Shown: positions 15,700-24,667, counted from the stretch's first letter. The stretch is 53,124 bases of DNA from Muribaculaceae bacterium (GCA_009775365.1 VSPM01000012.1:1-53124); one strand, 5' to 3'. Translations and numbers: made by a program. Notes: a model not told the origin generated them from the letters alone.

Positions 15700-16812
15700 T
15701 CACTTCGTGAAAGCAAACTCTCCGATGAGCGGATAATGGTCTGAAGAGTTGATTTTCCCGATTTTCAGGCTTAAAGCCTCAAGGTTGCCTCTGTAGAGCA
15801 TCTGGTCTATATGGAAATAGAACATATGCTGGTTGTAGGTGTAGGTTGGCCCGAAGTTTGTTTCCACATAGGCGTCGCGCATGTCGTCGCCCTTGATCAG
15901 GTTGTAAGCCCAGGAGCCGGCCACGTCGTTGAAGTCGCCACACACGATAAGCGGGGCATTGGGCCTAATCTCGTTGATAGCCTCGCGAAGATGCTCGGCG
16001 TTCATAGCACGCATCCTGAATGCGTTGCGCAGTTTTGAAAGAATAGACCCTTTCAGTTCTTTCATGCTTGATTTGGCGGTGTCAACAGACTTTATTTCAG
16101 TCACCACCTGTCTCTCTTCTTCTGAAAGATCGTATGAATATAGATGCACCATAGCCACATTCAGGATTCTTCCGCCGGGGAAATTCACTTTGAAAAAGTC
16201 GAAACGGTGGTGCCCGTTGTCGCTGATATAAGATATTCCGCTGCGGTCTACGGGATATTTTGAAAGAATCTTGATGTCGGTGGAGTTAAGCCCCGCCCGG
16301 AAAGGGTATGTTCTGCTAAGGCTGTCGATTAGAGTGGGGCTGGCTTTTTTCATTTCTTTAGAGCTGAAGTTGTTCATTTCAGCAAGGCATATGATGTCTG
16401 CCTCTGATTCGATCATATACTCCAAAGCCCTGTTGCCGGGATAGTCGGGTTTGCGGGTGTCGTCGGTGTGAAGCACATTCCAGGATATTATCTTGAAAGT
16501 GGTTTGCCCGGGCTCTGCCTGTTTTGATCTGTTCAGAGGCATGGCCTGGCTTATCGGCCCTGTGCACGCAATAATGGTCAGAACTCCTAATGCCGTGAAT
16601 ATGATGCGTCGGTTCACAGCCCAGAAAACTATCAGGATTATTGTGGCAATGGCAAAATATGGCAATGCGAGACAAAGAATAGACGGGATGGTGAGGTATT
16701 CCGGATTGAATTTGCCGCCGTATGCCGATATGATAGTGAGAAGAAACACTATCATTGAAATTATTCTCATCACCAGGCGAAACACTGGATTTAAAAGTGG
16801 GATTGAAATCAT
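15700..16812 (-). CDS. Membrane-anchored endonuclease/exonuclease/phosphatase (EEP) family protein
   Basis: A 370-residue protein with three predicted N-terminal membrane segments (about 10-30, 40-62 and 66-88) followed by an EEP catalytic domain from about residue 105. Motifs: FKIISWNVLHTD (Asn), IICLAEMNNF (metal-binding Glu), VCGDFNDVAGSW (Asp/Asn), IDQMLY and the C-terminal SSDHYPLIGEF with catalytic Asp-His. The domain faces the periplasm if the hydrophobic segments are read correctly (inference). Family members cleave phosphodiesters or phosphomonoesters; no substrate can be named. I prefer ATG at 16812; a TTG at 16827 in frame would add five residues. It follows the second rhomboid by about 30 nt, so the three genes are one operon. 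Confidence 0.85.
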   Translation of the reverse strand: MISIPLLNPVFRLVMRIISMIVFLLTIISAYGGKFNPEYLTIPSILCLALPYFAIATIILIVFWAVNRRIIFTALGVLTIIACTGPISQAMPLNRSKQAEPGQTTFKIISWNVLHTDDTRKPDYPGNRALEYMIESEADIICLAEMNNFSSKEMKKASPTLIDSLSRTYPFRAGLNSTDIKILSKYPVDRSGISYISDNGHHRFDFFKVNFPGGRILNVAMVHLYSYDLSEEERQVVTEIKSVDTAKSSMKELKGSILSKLRNAFRMRAMNAEHLREAINEIRPNAPLIVCGDFNDVAGSWAYNLIKGDDMRDAYVETNFGPTYTYNQHMFYFHIDQMLYRGNLEALSLKIGKINSSDHYPLIGEFAFTK

Positions 16813-16843
16813 ATCAAATTGTGTCAATATTCAAAGAGGATTG

Positions 16844-17731
16844 TCAATGATTGTCTTTCATTAGCCTCTGCGAAAGTGCGTTGAGCTCATTTCTTTCGCT
16901 CGCTGTGAGAGAGGGATAGCCCGACATTCTGATCTTGTCGAGAAGCTGGTCGAGGCGGTCGGAATCGGCAAGGCGCCCGGCTGCGGCTTTCGCCACGGCA
17001 TTTCCGTCGCGGCTCACATTCATGCGAGGCTTTGCATTGCGAGGCTTCCTTGTTATTTCTGCATTTGAAATATTCAGTTTCTTCGCGGGGTCGAAGCCCA
17101 TTTTAGTTGCCAGGGCGAATGATGCGCCGAAAATCACGCCGCCTATATGTGCGGCCTGTCCGCCGGAATTACCTCCGCCCACACCCACGAAAGTGAGTAT
17201 GATACAGCCGATTGCCACCCATTTCAGTTTCACTTCCCCTATAAGAAACAGCCCGACTCTGAGATCGGGGGTGCGTATTGCCGCAGCCGCCATAATCGAC
17301 AGCACAGATGCCGACGCCCCGCATAGATATGTGGCTGTTGCCGACCCTTCGGGCCATGTGGCTATCGACAGGATGTAGAGCAGCGCACCAAAGAGTCCGC
17401 CTCCCACATAAAGCCATAACAGATGGCGCTCACTCAATGTGGTCAGCAGCATCCTTCCGAACCAGAAAAGCCATAACATGTTGAACAGGAGGTGCAGAAA
17501 ATCATAGTGGGTCACCATGTAGGTGGCTGCAGTCCATATTCTGTGCAAGAAAAGCGACGGAGACGCCGGCACACAAAGCCATTGCATTGTGAAGTTGCCT
17601 GTTTCGCCCATTGCATTGCCTGCGAGCACTGCTGCCCACGAGGCAAGAAAAACCGCGATATTTGCGATAATAAGGGCAGACAGCGTCTTAGAGCCGCAAT
17701 AGCGTTGGAATTTGTCAATAAAACCTGCCAC
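16844..17731 (-). CDS. Rhomboid-family intramembrane serine protease with C-terminal DUF6576-like tail
   Basis: Six-transmembrane rhomboid protease, 295 residues, GTG start overlapping the previous rhomboid gene by 17 nt. The catalytic Ser140 sits in GASAS (the usual GxSG has Ala in place of the last Gly) and His195 in AAHIGGVIFG, so the dyad is present. HYDFLHLLFNMLWLF (about 75-89) is the L1/TM2 region with the HxxxN motif. From about 210 a soluble basic tail follows (KPRNAKPRMNVSRDGNAVAK) and ends in LDQLLDKIRMSGYPSLTASE, a pattern I know as DUF6576 at the end of Bacteroidetes rhomboids. Substrates unknown. Confidence 0.9.
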   Translation of the reverse strand: MAGFIDKFQRYCGSKTLSALIIANIAVFLASWAAVLAGNAMGETGNFTMQWLCVPASPSLFLHRIWTAATYMVTHYDFLHLLFNMLWLFWFGRMLLTTLSERHLLWLYVGGGLFGALLYILSIATWPEGSATATYLCGASASVLSIMAAAAIRTPDLRVGLFLIGEVKLKWVAIGCIILTFVGVGGGNSGGQAAHIGGVIFGASFALATKMGFDPAKKLNISNAEITRKPRNAKPRMNVSRDGNAVAKAAAGRLADSDRLDQLLDKIRMSGYPSLTASERNELNALSQRLMKDNH

Positions 17732-18482
17732 CTCTTAAAGTACCTTTATTTTTCCAATACAATAATATCGCAAGCCCGAAGAGCATACCGCCCAGATGTG
17801 CGAAATGTGCAATCATGTCGTTGCCTCCCACTCCGAGGAAAAACTCCAGCACTCCGTAGCCTATCATCATGTATTTGGCTTTTATGGGCACCGGGATAAA
17901 GAAAAGATATAGAGGCTGGTCGGGAAACACGAATGCGTATCCGAGGAGAAGCCCGTATACTGCCCCGGAGGCCCCGATTGTGACCATCTGGTTTTTAAAT
18001 GATGCTATTGCCGAGAGGAAGTCGGCATCGCCGGATGCAACCGCTGAATCGACCACGGCTTTCATATTGTCGTAGGTCAGGCCGTTGAGACGCGCTATGC
18101 CCGACACATATTCGTGGCTCCATGACAGCCCCCACACAATCTCCTGCACTATGGCCGCTCCGATTCCGCATATGAAATAGAACGCGAAAAATCGCTTTGA
18201 CCCCCATATCCGCTCGAGGGTGGAGCCGAACATCCAGAGCGTGAACATGTTGAACAGCACGTGGAGGGGAGAAGACGGAGAGTGCAGAAACATGTAAGTG
18301 ACAATCTGTACAGGATTGAAGTTCGAGGCCGAAATAAGATGAAGCCCCAGCACTCTTATAAGGGTGTCGGAAAACCTCGGAAAGAGGGCTTCCGACAGCC
18401 AGACTATCAGATTGATGATTATTAAATTTTTGGTGACCGGCGGTATCGATGCCAGAAAGCCACCTCTGTTATTTCCAAACAT
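17715..18482 (-). CDS. Rhomboid-family intramembrane serine protease
   Basis: A 255-residue six-transmembrane rhomboid protease, cleaving transmembrane segments inside the inner membrane. Catalytic dyad: Ser172 in TIGASGAVYG (canonical GxSG) and His229 in AHFAHLGGMLFG. HVLFNMFTLWMFG (74-86) is the conserved TM2 motif. It is the first gene of a rhomboid-rhomboid-EEP operon; its stop overlaps the next start by 17 nt, implying translational coupling. The -7 element TAATTTTG ends only 4 nt upstream of the ATG, so the mRNA is probably leaderless. Confidence 0.93.
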   Translation of the reverse strand: MFGNNRGGFLASIPPVTKNLIIINLIVWLSEALFPRFSDTLIRVLGLHLISASNFNPVQIVTYMFLHSPSSPLHVLFNMFTLWMFGSTLERIWGSKRFFAFYFICGIGAAIVQEIVWGLSWSHEYVSGIARLNGLTYDNMKAVVDSAVASGDADFLSAIASFKNQMVTIGASGAVYGLLLGYAFVFPDQPLYLFFIPVPIKAKYMMIGYGVLEFFLGVGGNDMIAHFAHLGGMLFGLAILLYWKNKGTLRGGRFY

Positions 18483-18486
18483 AATG

Positions 18487-18517
18487 CAAAATTAACAAAA
18501 AAATGAGAGAGGGCAAA
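18487..18517 (-). promoter_or_regulatory. Promoter of the rhomboid operon
   Basis: Minus strand: TTTG (18514-18517), 19 nt, TAATTTTG (18487-18494), then only CATT before the ATG at 18482. This is a near-consensus Bacteroidetes promoter and implies a leaderless or almost leaderless transcript. Confidence 0.75.
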
Positions 18518-18564
18518 ATTGAGAAAAAGTTTGAGCCTTTTTTTAAAGTTATTTGCTTAACTGT

Positions 18565-18594
18565 TTTGAATTAACGGATAAAATATTACCTTTG
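18565..18594 (+). promoter_or_regulatory. Promoter of the GH3 gene
   Basis: TTTG (18565-18568), 18 nt, TACCTTTG (18587-18594). The ATG follows 37 nt later, after an A/T-rich leader with no Shine-Dalgarno sequence. Confidence 0.7.
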
Positions 18595-18631
18595 TTGCCA
18601 TATTCCCAAATTATTTAAACATATCTTTAAG

Positions 18632-20971
18632 ATGAAAAAACTAACCTCGATTGCTCTGGGGTTGCTCGCAATGGCCTGCGGGCGCAATGCCTCAGACAAG
18701 GTAGGGGAGCCGGCCATAGCCCCCGATTCAGAGCTTGAAGCGCAAGTGCAAAAAATCGTTTCCGGAATGTCGCTTGACGATAAAGTCGGTCAGATGTGTG
18801 AAATCAACATTGATGTGATCTGTGCCGATTCATTGGTTGACGGTCAGGTGGTGCTCGACCCGGCTAAGGTGAAGACCGCCTTCGAGCAGTATAGGGTGGG
18901 TTCTGTGCTCAACACTCCGTTAGGGCATGCGCAGACTCCCGAAACCTGGCATCGAATAATAAGTGGAATCCAGGATGCCTCTATGGAATATATCGGAGTG
19001 CCTGATATTTTTGGCGTAGACCAGAATCATGGCACCACCTACACCCAAGGCGGCACTCTTTTCCCGCAGGAAATCAACATGGCGGCGTCTTTCAATCGCG
19101 ACCTTGTGCGCGAGGGGGCCAGAATCACAGCCTATGAGAGCCGTGCATGCGCTATCCCCTGGGTCTATAATCCAGTGATGGACCTTGGCAGAAATCCTGT
19201 GTGGAGCCGCATATGGGAGAGTTTCGGCGAAGACCCTTATATCAACGGCGCCATGGCCGTGGCAATGGTTGAGGGGTATCAGGGGGATGACCCGAATCAC
19301 GTGGGGCCGCAAAACGTGGGTGCCTGTCTGAAGCATTACATGGCTTACGGCAACCCTGTCACCGGCAAAGACCGCACCCCGTCGTCGATTAATCCGGTTG
19401 ACCTCCGTGAAAAATATTTCCAGCCTTACAAGATGGCCATACAGGCCGGGGCGCTCTCTGTTATGGTCAACTCAGGAATCAACAACGGTCTTCCGTTCCA
19501 TGCCAATCATGAGATGCTCACAGTGTGGCTCAAGGAGCAGCTCAACTGGGACGGCATGATTGTGACCGACTGGGCTGACATCCACAATCTGTGGAAACGC
19601 GACAAAATAGCTGCAGATTATAAAGAGGCAATCATGTTGGCAATCAATGCCGGCATCGACATGTCGATGACTCCGTATGACATGGAGTTCTGCACACTCC
19701 TGAAAGAGCTTGTGGAGGAAGGGAAGGTGTCAGAAGAGCGAATTGACGATGCTGTGGAGCGTATCATACGTTTCAAATTGCGTCTTGGCCTATTCGAGGC
19801 TCCTGTCACCAATCCTAAGGACTACCCGCTGTTTGGCAGCGATGAACACGCCGCAAAGGCACTTGAACTTGCCGTGCAGAGCGAGGTGCTTCTTAAAAAT
19901 GAGAAAGGCGTGCTGCCGATTCAGAACGGCAAGCGCATACTTGTGACAGGCCCTAACGCCAATTCCATGCGTTCACTTAACGGAGGATGGTCTTACACAT
20001 GGCAAGGCACTAACGAACCAATGTTCCATGAGAAGTATAACACAATCTATGAAGCTCTCAGCAATGAATATGGCAGCGCCAATGTAGTTCTTGAGCAGGG
20101 CATGGATTATGTGGAAGACTACGGACAGTGGGAGCGTGAGCAGAATGTAAGAATAGAGAGAGCAGTGGCTGCCGCCCGCGGCGTGGATGTGATTGTGGCT
20201 TGTGTGGGCGAAAACTCTTATTGCGAGACCCCCGGCAACACCAATGACCTGACACTCTCTGCTAACCAGACAGCGCTTGTGAAAGCGTTGGCCGCAACAG
20301 GGAAGCCGATTGTGCTTGTGCTTAACGAAGGTCGCCCGCGCATTGTGAGAGAGATTGAGCCTCTTGCTTCTGCTGTGGTCAGCGTGCTCCTCCCCGGCAA
20401 TTATGGCGGCGACGCTCTGGCATTGCTCCTTTCCGGAAAGCGTAACTTCAGTGCAAAGCTTCCCTACACCTATCCGAAATGGATTAACGCTCTTGCAACC
20501 TATGACCATAAGCCTTGCGAGACAGTAGAAACAATGTCGGGCGCTTATAATTACACAGCCGACATCGACGTGCAGTGGCCTTTCGGATTTGGCATGAGCT
20601 ACACCACATATGAATATTCCAACATCACGATAGACAAGGCTGAGTTCTCGCCCTCCGACAATATTACAGTGACTGTGAGCGTGAAGAACACGGGCTCTGT
20701 TGAAGGCATGGAGCCGGTGATTTTCTATAGCAGCGACCTCGTTGCGTCTATCACGCCCGATGTGCTCCGCGTGCGCGGGTTTGACAAAGTGAGCCTGAAG
20801 CCAGGTGAATCTAAGAATGTTTCGTTCGAGATACCGGCCTCCGACCTCGCGTTTGTGAACTATGACAATAAGTGGACACTCGAGAAGGGTGAATTTGAAT
20901 TCACAATTGGCAGTCAGAAAGTGAAAGCGACCTGCACCTCTACCAAAGTGTGGGACGCCCCTAACATCTGA
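18632..20971 (+). CDS. Glycoside hydrolase family 3 beta-glucosidase-like lipoprotein
   Basis: A 779-residue exported GH3 enzyme, BglX-like, that removes terminal beta-linked sugars from oligosaccharides. Lipobox LLAMAC gives a lipidated Cys16. The GH3 N domain spans about 45-345 (FGVDQNHGTTYTQGGTLFPQ near 127; KHY His235; nucleophile Asp313 in MIVTDWADIHN), the GH3 C domain about 430-640 (GKRILVTGPNANSMRSLNGG; NDLTLSANQTALVKAL), and a fibronectin type III-like domain ends it (about 690-770; GMEPVIFYSSDLVAS). It stands alone: no SusC/SusD pair or other carbohydrate genes flank it, so the target glycan cannot be inferred. Followed by a 17-bp hairpin. Confidence 0.92.
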   Translation: MKKLTSIALGLLAMACGRNASDKVGEPAIAPDSELEAQVQKIVSGMSLDDKVGQMCEINIDVICADSLVDGQVVLDPAKVKTAFEQYRVGSVLNTPLGHAQTPETWHRIISGIQDASMEYIGVPDIFGVDQNHGTTYTQGGTLFPQEINMAASFNRDLVREGARITAYESRACAIPWVYNPVMDLGRNPVWSRIWESFGEDPYINGAMAVAMVEGYQGDDPNHVGPQNVGACLKHYMAYGNPVTGKDRTPSSINPVDLREKYFQPYKMAIQAGALSVMVNSGINNGLPFHANHEMLTVWLKEQLNWDGMIVTDWADIHNLWKRDKIAADYKEAIMLAINAGIDMSMTPYDMEFCTLLKELVEEGKVSEERIDDAVERIIRFKLRLGLFEAPVTNPKDYPLFGSDEHAAKALELAVQSEVLLKNEKGVLPIQNGKRILVTGPNANSMRSLNGGWSYTWQGTNEPMFHEKYNTIYEALSNEYGSANVVLEQGMDYVEDYGQWEREQNVRIERAVAAARGVDVIVACVGENSYCETPGNTNDLTLSANQTALVKALAATGKPIVLVLNEGRPRIVREIEPLASAVVSVLLPGNYGGDALALLLSGKRNFSAKLPYTYPKWINALATYDHKPCETVETMSGAYNYTADIDVQWPFGFGMSYTTYEYSNITIDKAEFSPSDNITVTVSVKNTGSVEGMEPVIFYSSDLVASITPDVLRVRGFDKVSLKPGESKNVSFEIPASDLAFVNYDNKWTLEKGEFEFTIGSQKVKATCTSTKVWDAPNI

Positions 20972-21052
20972 TGTTCACCCCGTCGCTGAAATTGCACCAT
21001 GGACTGCAATCGAGAGCGTTAACAAAATATGGGTGGCCTCCCCTTAATATTG

Positions 21053-21089
21053 TTGGCAGAAAATGCTAATTTTTAGCGTTTTCTGCCAA
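21053..21089 (+). terminator. Hairpin after the GH3 gene
   Basis: A 17-bp stem (21053-21069 with 21073-21089, one G-T pair) and 3-nt loop, 82 nt after the GH3 stop. No long T-run follows, so termination efficiency is uncertain. The rest of 20972-21269 holds only this and the HU promoter. Confidence 0.6.
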
Positions 21090-21146
21090 AATTATTGAAA
21101 AATTATATGAATAATGGTCTGTGTCATGATATTTTTTCCGGTTATA

Positions 21147-21177
21147 TTGTTGAAACTTGTATAAAGTAGTAAATTTG
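21147..21177 (+). promoter_or_regulatory. Promoter of the HU gene
   Basis: TTG (21147-21149), 20 nt, TAAATTTG (21170-21177). It implies a leader of about 85 nt before the ATG at 21270. Confidence 0.6.
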
Positions 21178-21269
21178 CAAAAAGAGTTCAAAGGGCATTG
21201 CCCGCAAGAAGCTGCTTCCGTTAAAATTCTAAACGACTTCATTGTTAAAACATATAAATATTATTGATT

Positions 21270-21533
21270 ATGAATAAAGGAGATCTTATCAACGAAATTG
21301 CTGAGAAAGCTCAGATGAATAAAGTTGACGCAAAAAAGGCGCTTGAGGCTTGCCTTGAATCTATAGAGCAGGCTCTTGCCAACGACGACAAGGTTCAACT
21401 CATAGGCTTCGGCACCTTCTCAGTGGTTGAAAAGCCGGAGCGCACCGGCATAAATCCGCAGACAAAAGAGAAAATCACGATTGCCGCACGCAAGACAGTG
21501 AAATTCAAACCTGCGGTTGACCTCGGCAAATAA
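21270..21533 (+). CDS. HU-family DNA-binding protein
   Basis: An 87-residue histone-like protein that bends and compacts DNA as a dimer. It begins MNKGDLINEIAEKAQMNKVDAKKAL, has the beta-arm signature GFGTFSVVEKPERTGINPQTKE (about 46-67) with the intercalating-Pro region GINPQT, and ends VKFKPAVDLGK. I take ATG at 21270; an in-frame TTG two codons upstream is less likely because the canonical family start MNK is kept. It is a single-gene unit, with promoter and terminator of its own, between the GH3 and argS genes. The bacterial HU/IHF group is unambiguous; which HU subfamily is not. Confidence 0.95.
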   Translation: MNKGDLINEIAEKAQMNKVDAKKALEACLESIEQALANDDKVQLIGFGTFSVVEKPERTGINPQTKEKITIAARKTVKFKPAVDLGK

Positions 21534-21555
21534 TCACCGGAGTCATTTGGTGCAT

Positions 21556-21629
21556 AAACACCGGAAGTAATGCACAAACACCGGAAGACCTTCCACGGCG
21601 AATGTCTCCCGGTGTTTTTAGTTTTTTGA
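21556..21629 (+). terminator. Terminator region of the HU gene with repeated stem arm
   Basis: AAACACCGG occurs twice (21556-21564 and 21576-21584) within near-identical 18-nt direct repeats, and its complement CCGGTGTTT once (21609-21617), followed by TTAGTTTTTTG. Either left arm can pair with the single right arm. Confidence 0.7.
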
Positions 21630-21790
21630 TTTGCCGGATTAGCTCTGCATGAAGGATGGCGTCAGATTGTTGCCTCAGATTAATATGGGTGTTGACTGAG
21701 TAGCTGTTAAGTCATTTTTTTTTGTTAATTTTCCTCTAAAGAAAAATCATTTCTTTATTTTGCCAGTGTAGAAATCTCAGGATTTTTATC

Positions 21791-21798
21791 TAAATTTG
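21791..21798 (+). promoter_or_regulatory. -7 promoter element of argS
   Basis: TAAATTTG ends 51 nt before the argS ATG. The upstream 21630-21790 stretch is T-rich and holds nothing else I can name. Confidence 0.5.
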
Positions 21799-21849
21799 CA
21801 ATTTAAATAATATTGGCAATTAATTTTAAGGAAATCATAAGGATAAACA

Positions 21850-23625
21850 ATGACAATAGAATCTATAATTGCAGGTGCTGTAGACAAAGCTCTCAAGGAG
21901 CTCTATGGCGCAGAGGTGAATCCAGAGACAATCGTGCCGCAGGCCACAAGGAAGGAATTTGAGGGGAATCTGACAGTGGTGGTGTTCCCATTTCTTAAGG
22001 CTTCTCGAAAGGCTCCGGAGGCAACTGCCACAGAGATAGGTGAATGGCTTGTGAAGAACGAAGCTGCTGTTGAGAAATTCAATGTAGTGAAGGGTTTCCT
22101 CAACATCACTGTTGACCCTTCTTTCTGGCTTGGCGTGCTTCATGGCATTGCCGCAGATGAAAAATTCGGAATCACTGCCGCCGACGAAAATTCCGACCTC
22201 GTGATGGTGGAATATTCTTCTCCTAACACCAACAAGCCTCTGCATCTCGGGCATGTGCGCAACAACCTTCTCGGTTATTCGCTCGCCTGCATCCTGGAAG
22301 CCAACGGTCACAAGGTGGTGAAGACGAATATTGTGAACGACCGAGGCATCCATATCTGCAAGTCGATGCTTGCATGGAAAAAATGGGGCAACGGCGCCAC
22401 TCCGGAGTCGACAGGAAAGAAGGGGGATCACCTTATCGGCGATTTCTATGTGGAATTCGACAAGCATTTTAAGAATGAAGTGAAAGAGCTGATGGACTCC
22501 GGGCTCACAAAAGAGGAGGCGGAGGCTCAGTCGCCTCTCATGCTTGAGGCTCGCGAGATGCTTCGCAAGTGGGAGGCCGGCGACAATGACGTGCGCTCGC
22601 TCTGGCAGACAATGAACGGATGGGTGTATGAAGGTTTTGACGAGACATACAAGCGTCTTGGCGTAGGCTTTGACAAAATCTATTATGAGTCTGACACATA
22701 TCTTGAGGGTAAAGACCTTGTGCTCGGCGGAATTGAGAAGGGCATAATGTATCGCAAAGACGACGGCTCTGTATGGGCTGACCTTACAGGCGACGGACTT
22801 GACCACAAGCTCCTTCTCCGCGCAGACGGCACATCGGTGTATATGACTCAGGACATAGGCACCGCCAAACTCCGCTATCAGGACTTCCCCATCGACAAGA
22901 TGATATATGTGGTCGGAAACGAGCAGAACTACCATTTCCAGGTGCTTTCACTCCTTCTCGACAAGCTTGGCTTCAAATGGGGCAAAGACCTCACGCATTT
23001 CTCCTACGGCATGGTGGAACTCCCCGAAGGGAAGATGAAATCAAGAGAAGGAACCGTGGTGGACGCCGACGATCTTCTCGACCGCATGGTTGAATCCGCT
23101 CGCGAGGCGTCGGCCGACCGTTTTGCTGACATGCCGGCTGAAGAGGCTGCCGAAGTGGCGAGAATGGTGGGTCTTGGAGCGTTGAAGTATTTCCTTCTCA
23201 AGGTAGACCCGAAGAAGAATATGCTCTTCAATCCTAAAGAGTCGATAGATTTCAACGGCAACACCGGCCCGTTCCTGCAATACACCTATGCGCGCATACG
23301 CTCGGTGATTCGTCGCGCAGGAGGCATCGACATGAACATGACCCCTGCGGCTGAGCCCAACGACAAGGAATGCACGCTGATTCAGAAAGTGGCAGACTTC
23401 CCCAATGTTGTGAGAGAAGCGGGAAGAAGTTATTCTCCCGCGCTGGTGGCCAACTATTGCTACGACCTCGCAAAGGAATACAACCAGTTCTATCATGATT
23501 ATTCCATACTTAAAGAGGAAGACACTCAGAAGCGAGACCTCCGTTTGCTCCTTTCAGCTGTCGTGGCACGCACTTTGAAGGCAGGTGTTGCCCTTCTCGG
23601 AATGGAAATGCCGGAAAGAATGTAA
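21850..23625 (+). CDS. argS: Arginyl-tRNA synthetase
   Basis: Class I aminoacyl-tRNA synthetase charging tRNA-Arg. 591 residues, the normal length. The N-terminal Arg-tRNA-synthetase-specific domain covers about 1-90, the HIGH motif is HLGH at 132-135 within YSSPNTNKPLHLGHVRNN, and the KMSKS-like element appears as GKMKSREGTVVDADDLLD (about 395-412). The C-terminal DALR anticodon-binding domain is seen in GPFLQYTYARIRSVIRRA and the final helices (LRLLLSAVVARTLKAGVALLGM). Single gene with its own promoter. A long open frame on the opposite strand (21835-22935) is an artefact of this gene. Confidence 0.97.
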   Translation: MTIESIIAGAVDKALKELYGAEVNPETIVPQATRKEFEGNLTVVVFPFLKASRKAPEATATEIGEWLVKNEAAVEKFNVVKGFLNITVDPSFWLGVLHGIAADEKFGITAADENSDLVMVEYSSPNTNKPLHLGHVRNNLLGYSLACILEANGHKVVKTNIVNDRGIHICKSMLAWKKWGNGATPESTGKKGDHLIGDFYVEFDKHFKNEVKELMDSGLTKEEAEAQSPLMLEAREMLRKWEAGDNDVRSLWQTMNGWVYEGFDETYKRLGVGFDKIYYESDTYLEGKDLVLGGIEKGIMYRKDDGSVWADLTGDGLDHKLLLRADGTSVYMTQDIGTAKLRYQDFPIDKMIYVVGNEQNYHFQVLSLLLDKLGFKWGKDLTHFSYGMVELPEGKMKSREGTVVDADDLLDRMVESAREASADRFADMPAEEAAEVARMVGLGALKYFLLKVDPKKNMLFNPKESIDFNGNTGPFLQYTYARIRSVIRRAGGIDMNMTPAAEPNDKECTLIQKVADFPNVVREAGRSYSPALVANYCYDLAKEYNQFYHDYSILKEEDTQKRDLRLLLSAVVARTLKAGVALLGMEMPERM

Positions 23626-23730
23626 TTTTTTTTCGGTGTTTAGCGTAAACTTGGCGCGAAGTTTGTTGTCATATATATGAAGACTTCAATTGCTTCGTCT
23701 ATCATCATAACATCAATACATAAATAGAAT

Positions 23731-24453
23731 ATGGATTACAAGAATCAAAATATCACTCCTCCGCCGTATTACGGACAAGGAGCAGTGGTGAGTCAGACTA
23801 ACGCAGTGATGAAGCGCGTGTATGTGCGCATGTTCGTAGGGCTTCTGATCTCTGCTTTCTGTGCGCTTGGCGTAGCATCGAGCCAGGGCGCCATGGCATT
23901 CTTCTTCGGCAACCAGCTTATGTTCTGGGGAATGTTTATAGCCATGATTGCCATGGCATGGATTCTCCCGGCAAGAATGCAGAAGATGTCAACAGCCACG
24001 GTGCTTCTGCTCTTCTGTGTGTTCTCTGCGCTGATGGGCGTGTGGATAGCTCCTATCTTTATAGTCTATAAGTTAGGGACCATTGTCTACACATTTTTCA
24101 TAACAGCCGGTACATTCGGCGCAATGTCGGTTTATGGCTATTTCACAAAGTCAGACCTCTCGAAGATGGGAACCTATCTCACAATGGCTCTTTTCGGGCT
24201 GATGATTGCCATAGTTGTCAACCTTTTCCTGAAAAGTTCTGCTATGGACTGGATTATCTCTATTGTGGGCGTGCTTTTATTCGTAGGTCTCACCGCATGG
24301 GACACTCAGAATGTGAAGCGTATGGCGGCAGCAAACCTTGACCCGCAGCTCACCGACAAACTCGCAACAATGGGAGCGATGAATCTTTATCTTGACTTCA
24401 TCAACCTCTTCCTTTTCCTCCTTCGCATCTTCGGAGGCGGCAGCCGCGACTAA
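23731..24453 (+). CDS. Bax inhibitor-1/YccA-family membrane protein
   Basis: A 240-residue integral membrane protein with seven predicted transmembrane segments (about 30-50, 55-75, 85-105, 110-130, 140-160, 165-187, 212-232). The family signature is present: GASMTAWDTQ-like LTAWDTQNVKRM (about 187-198) and GAMNLYLDFINLFLFLLRIFG at the C-terminus, which hold the conserved acidic residues of the calcium-leak/pH-sensing pore. The N-terminus (YYGQGAVVSQTNAVMKRVYVRM) is typical. E. coli relatives YbhL and YccA interact with FtsH; the function here is not established. Followed directly by a strong terminator. Confidence 0.92.
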   Translation: MDYKNQNITPPPYYGQGAVVSQTNAVMKRVYVRMFVGLLISAFCALGVASSQGAMAFFFGNQLMFWGMFIAMIAMAWILPARMQKMSTATVLLLFCVFSALMGVWIAPIFIVYKLGTIVYTFFITAGTFGAMSVYGYFTKSDLSKMGTYLTMALFGLMIAIVVNLFLKSSAMDWIISIVGVLLFVGLTAWDTQNVKRMAAANLDPQLTDKLATMGAMNLYLDFINLFLFLLRIFGGGSRD

Positions 24454-24472
24454 GAACACAATCAAGTCATAT

Positions 24473-24516
24473 AAACAAGGGCGCCACGGACAACTGTTTC
24501 CGTGGCGCCCTTGTTT
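24473..24516 (+). terminator. Terminator after the Bax-inhibitor-like gene
   Basis: An exact 18-bp stem (24473-24490 with 24499-24516) and an 8-nt loop; the core is GGGCGCCACGGA and the right arm ends in TTGTTT. Confidence 0.88.
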
Positions 24517-24582
24517 CAGGGATTTTTTAGTATGTTAATATTTATTTGCTTTTAACTGCAATGTCATGGCAGTTAAAAATGA

Positions 24583-24590
24583 TAATTTTG
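24583..24590 (+). promoter_or_regulatory. -7 promoter element upstream of the small ORF
   Basis: TAATTTTG, 77 nt before the ATG at 24668. It shows that the 24517-24850 stretch, which has no ordinary gene, is probably transcribed. Confidence 0.5.
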
Positions 24591-24667
24591 CATCGTGAAA
24601 AGGAAACGGCAGGTTAATGTCTGTCGTGGCCGCCAGAACAAAACTTCAACGCAAAACATTCAAAATT

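Noticed and set aside
21835..22935. 366-residue open frame antisense to argS
   Set aside because: Shadow of argS; the ArgS protein has all family motifs and the antisense frame shows none.
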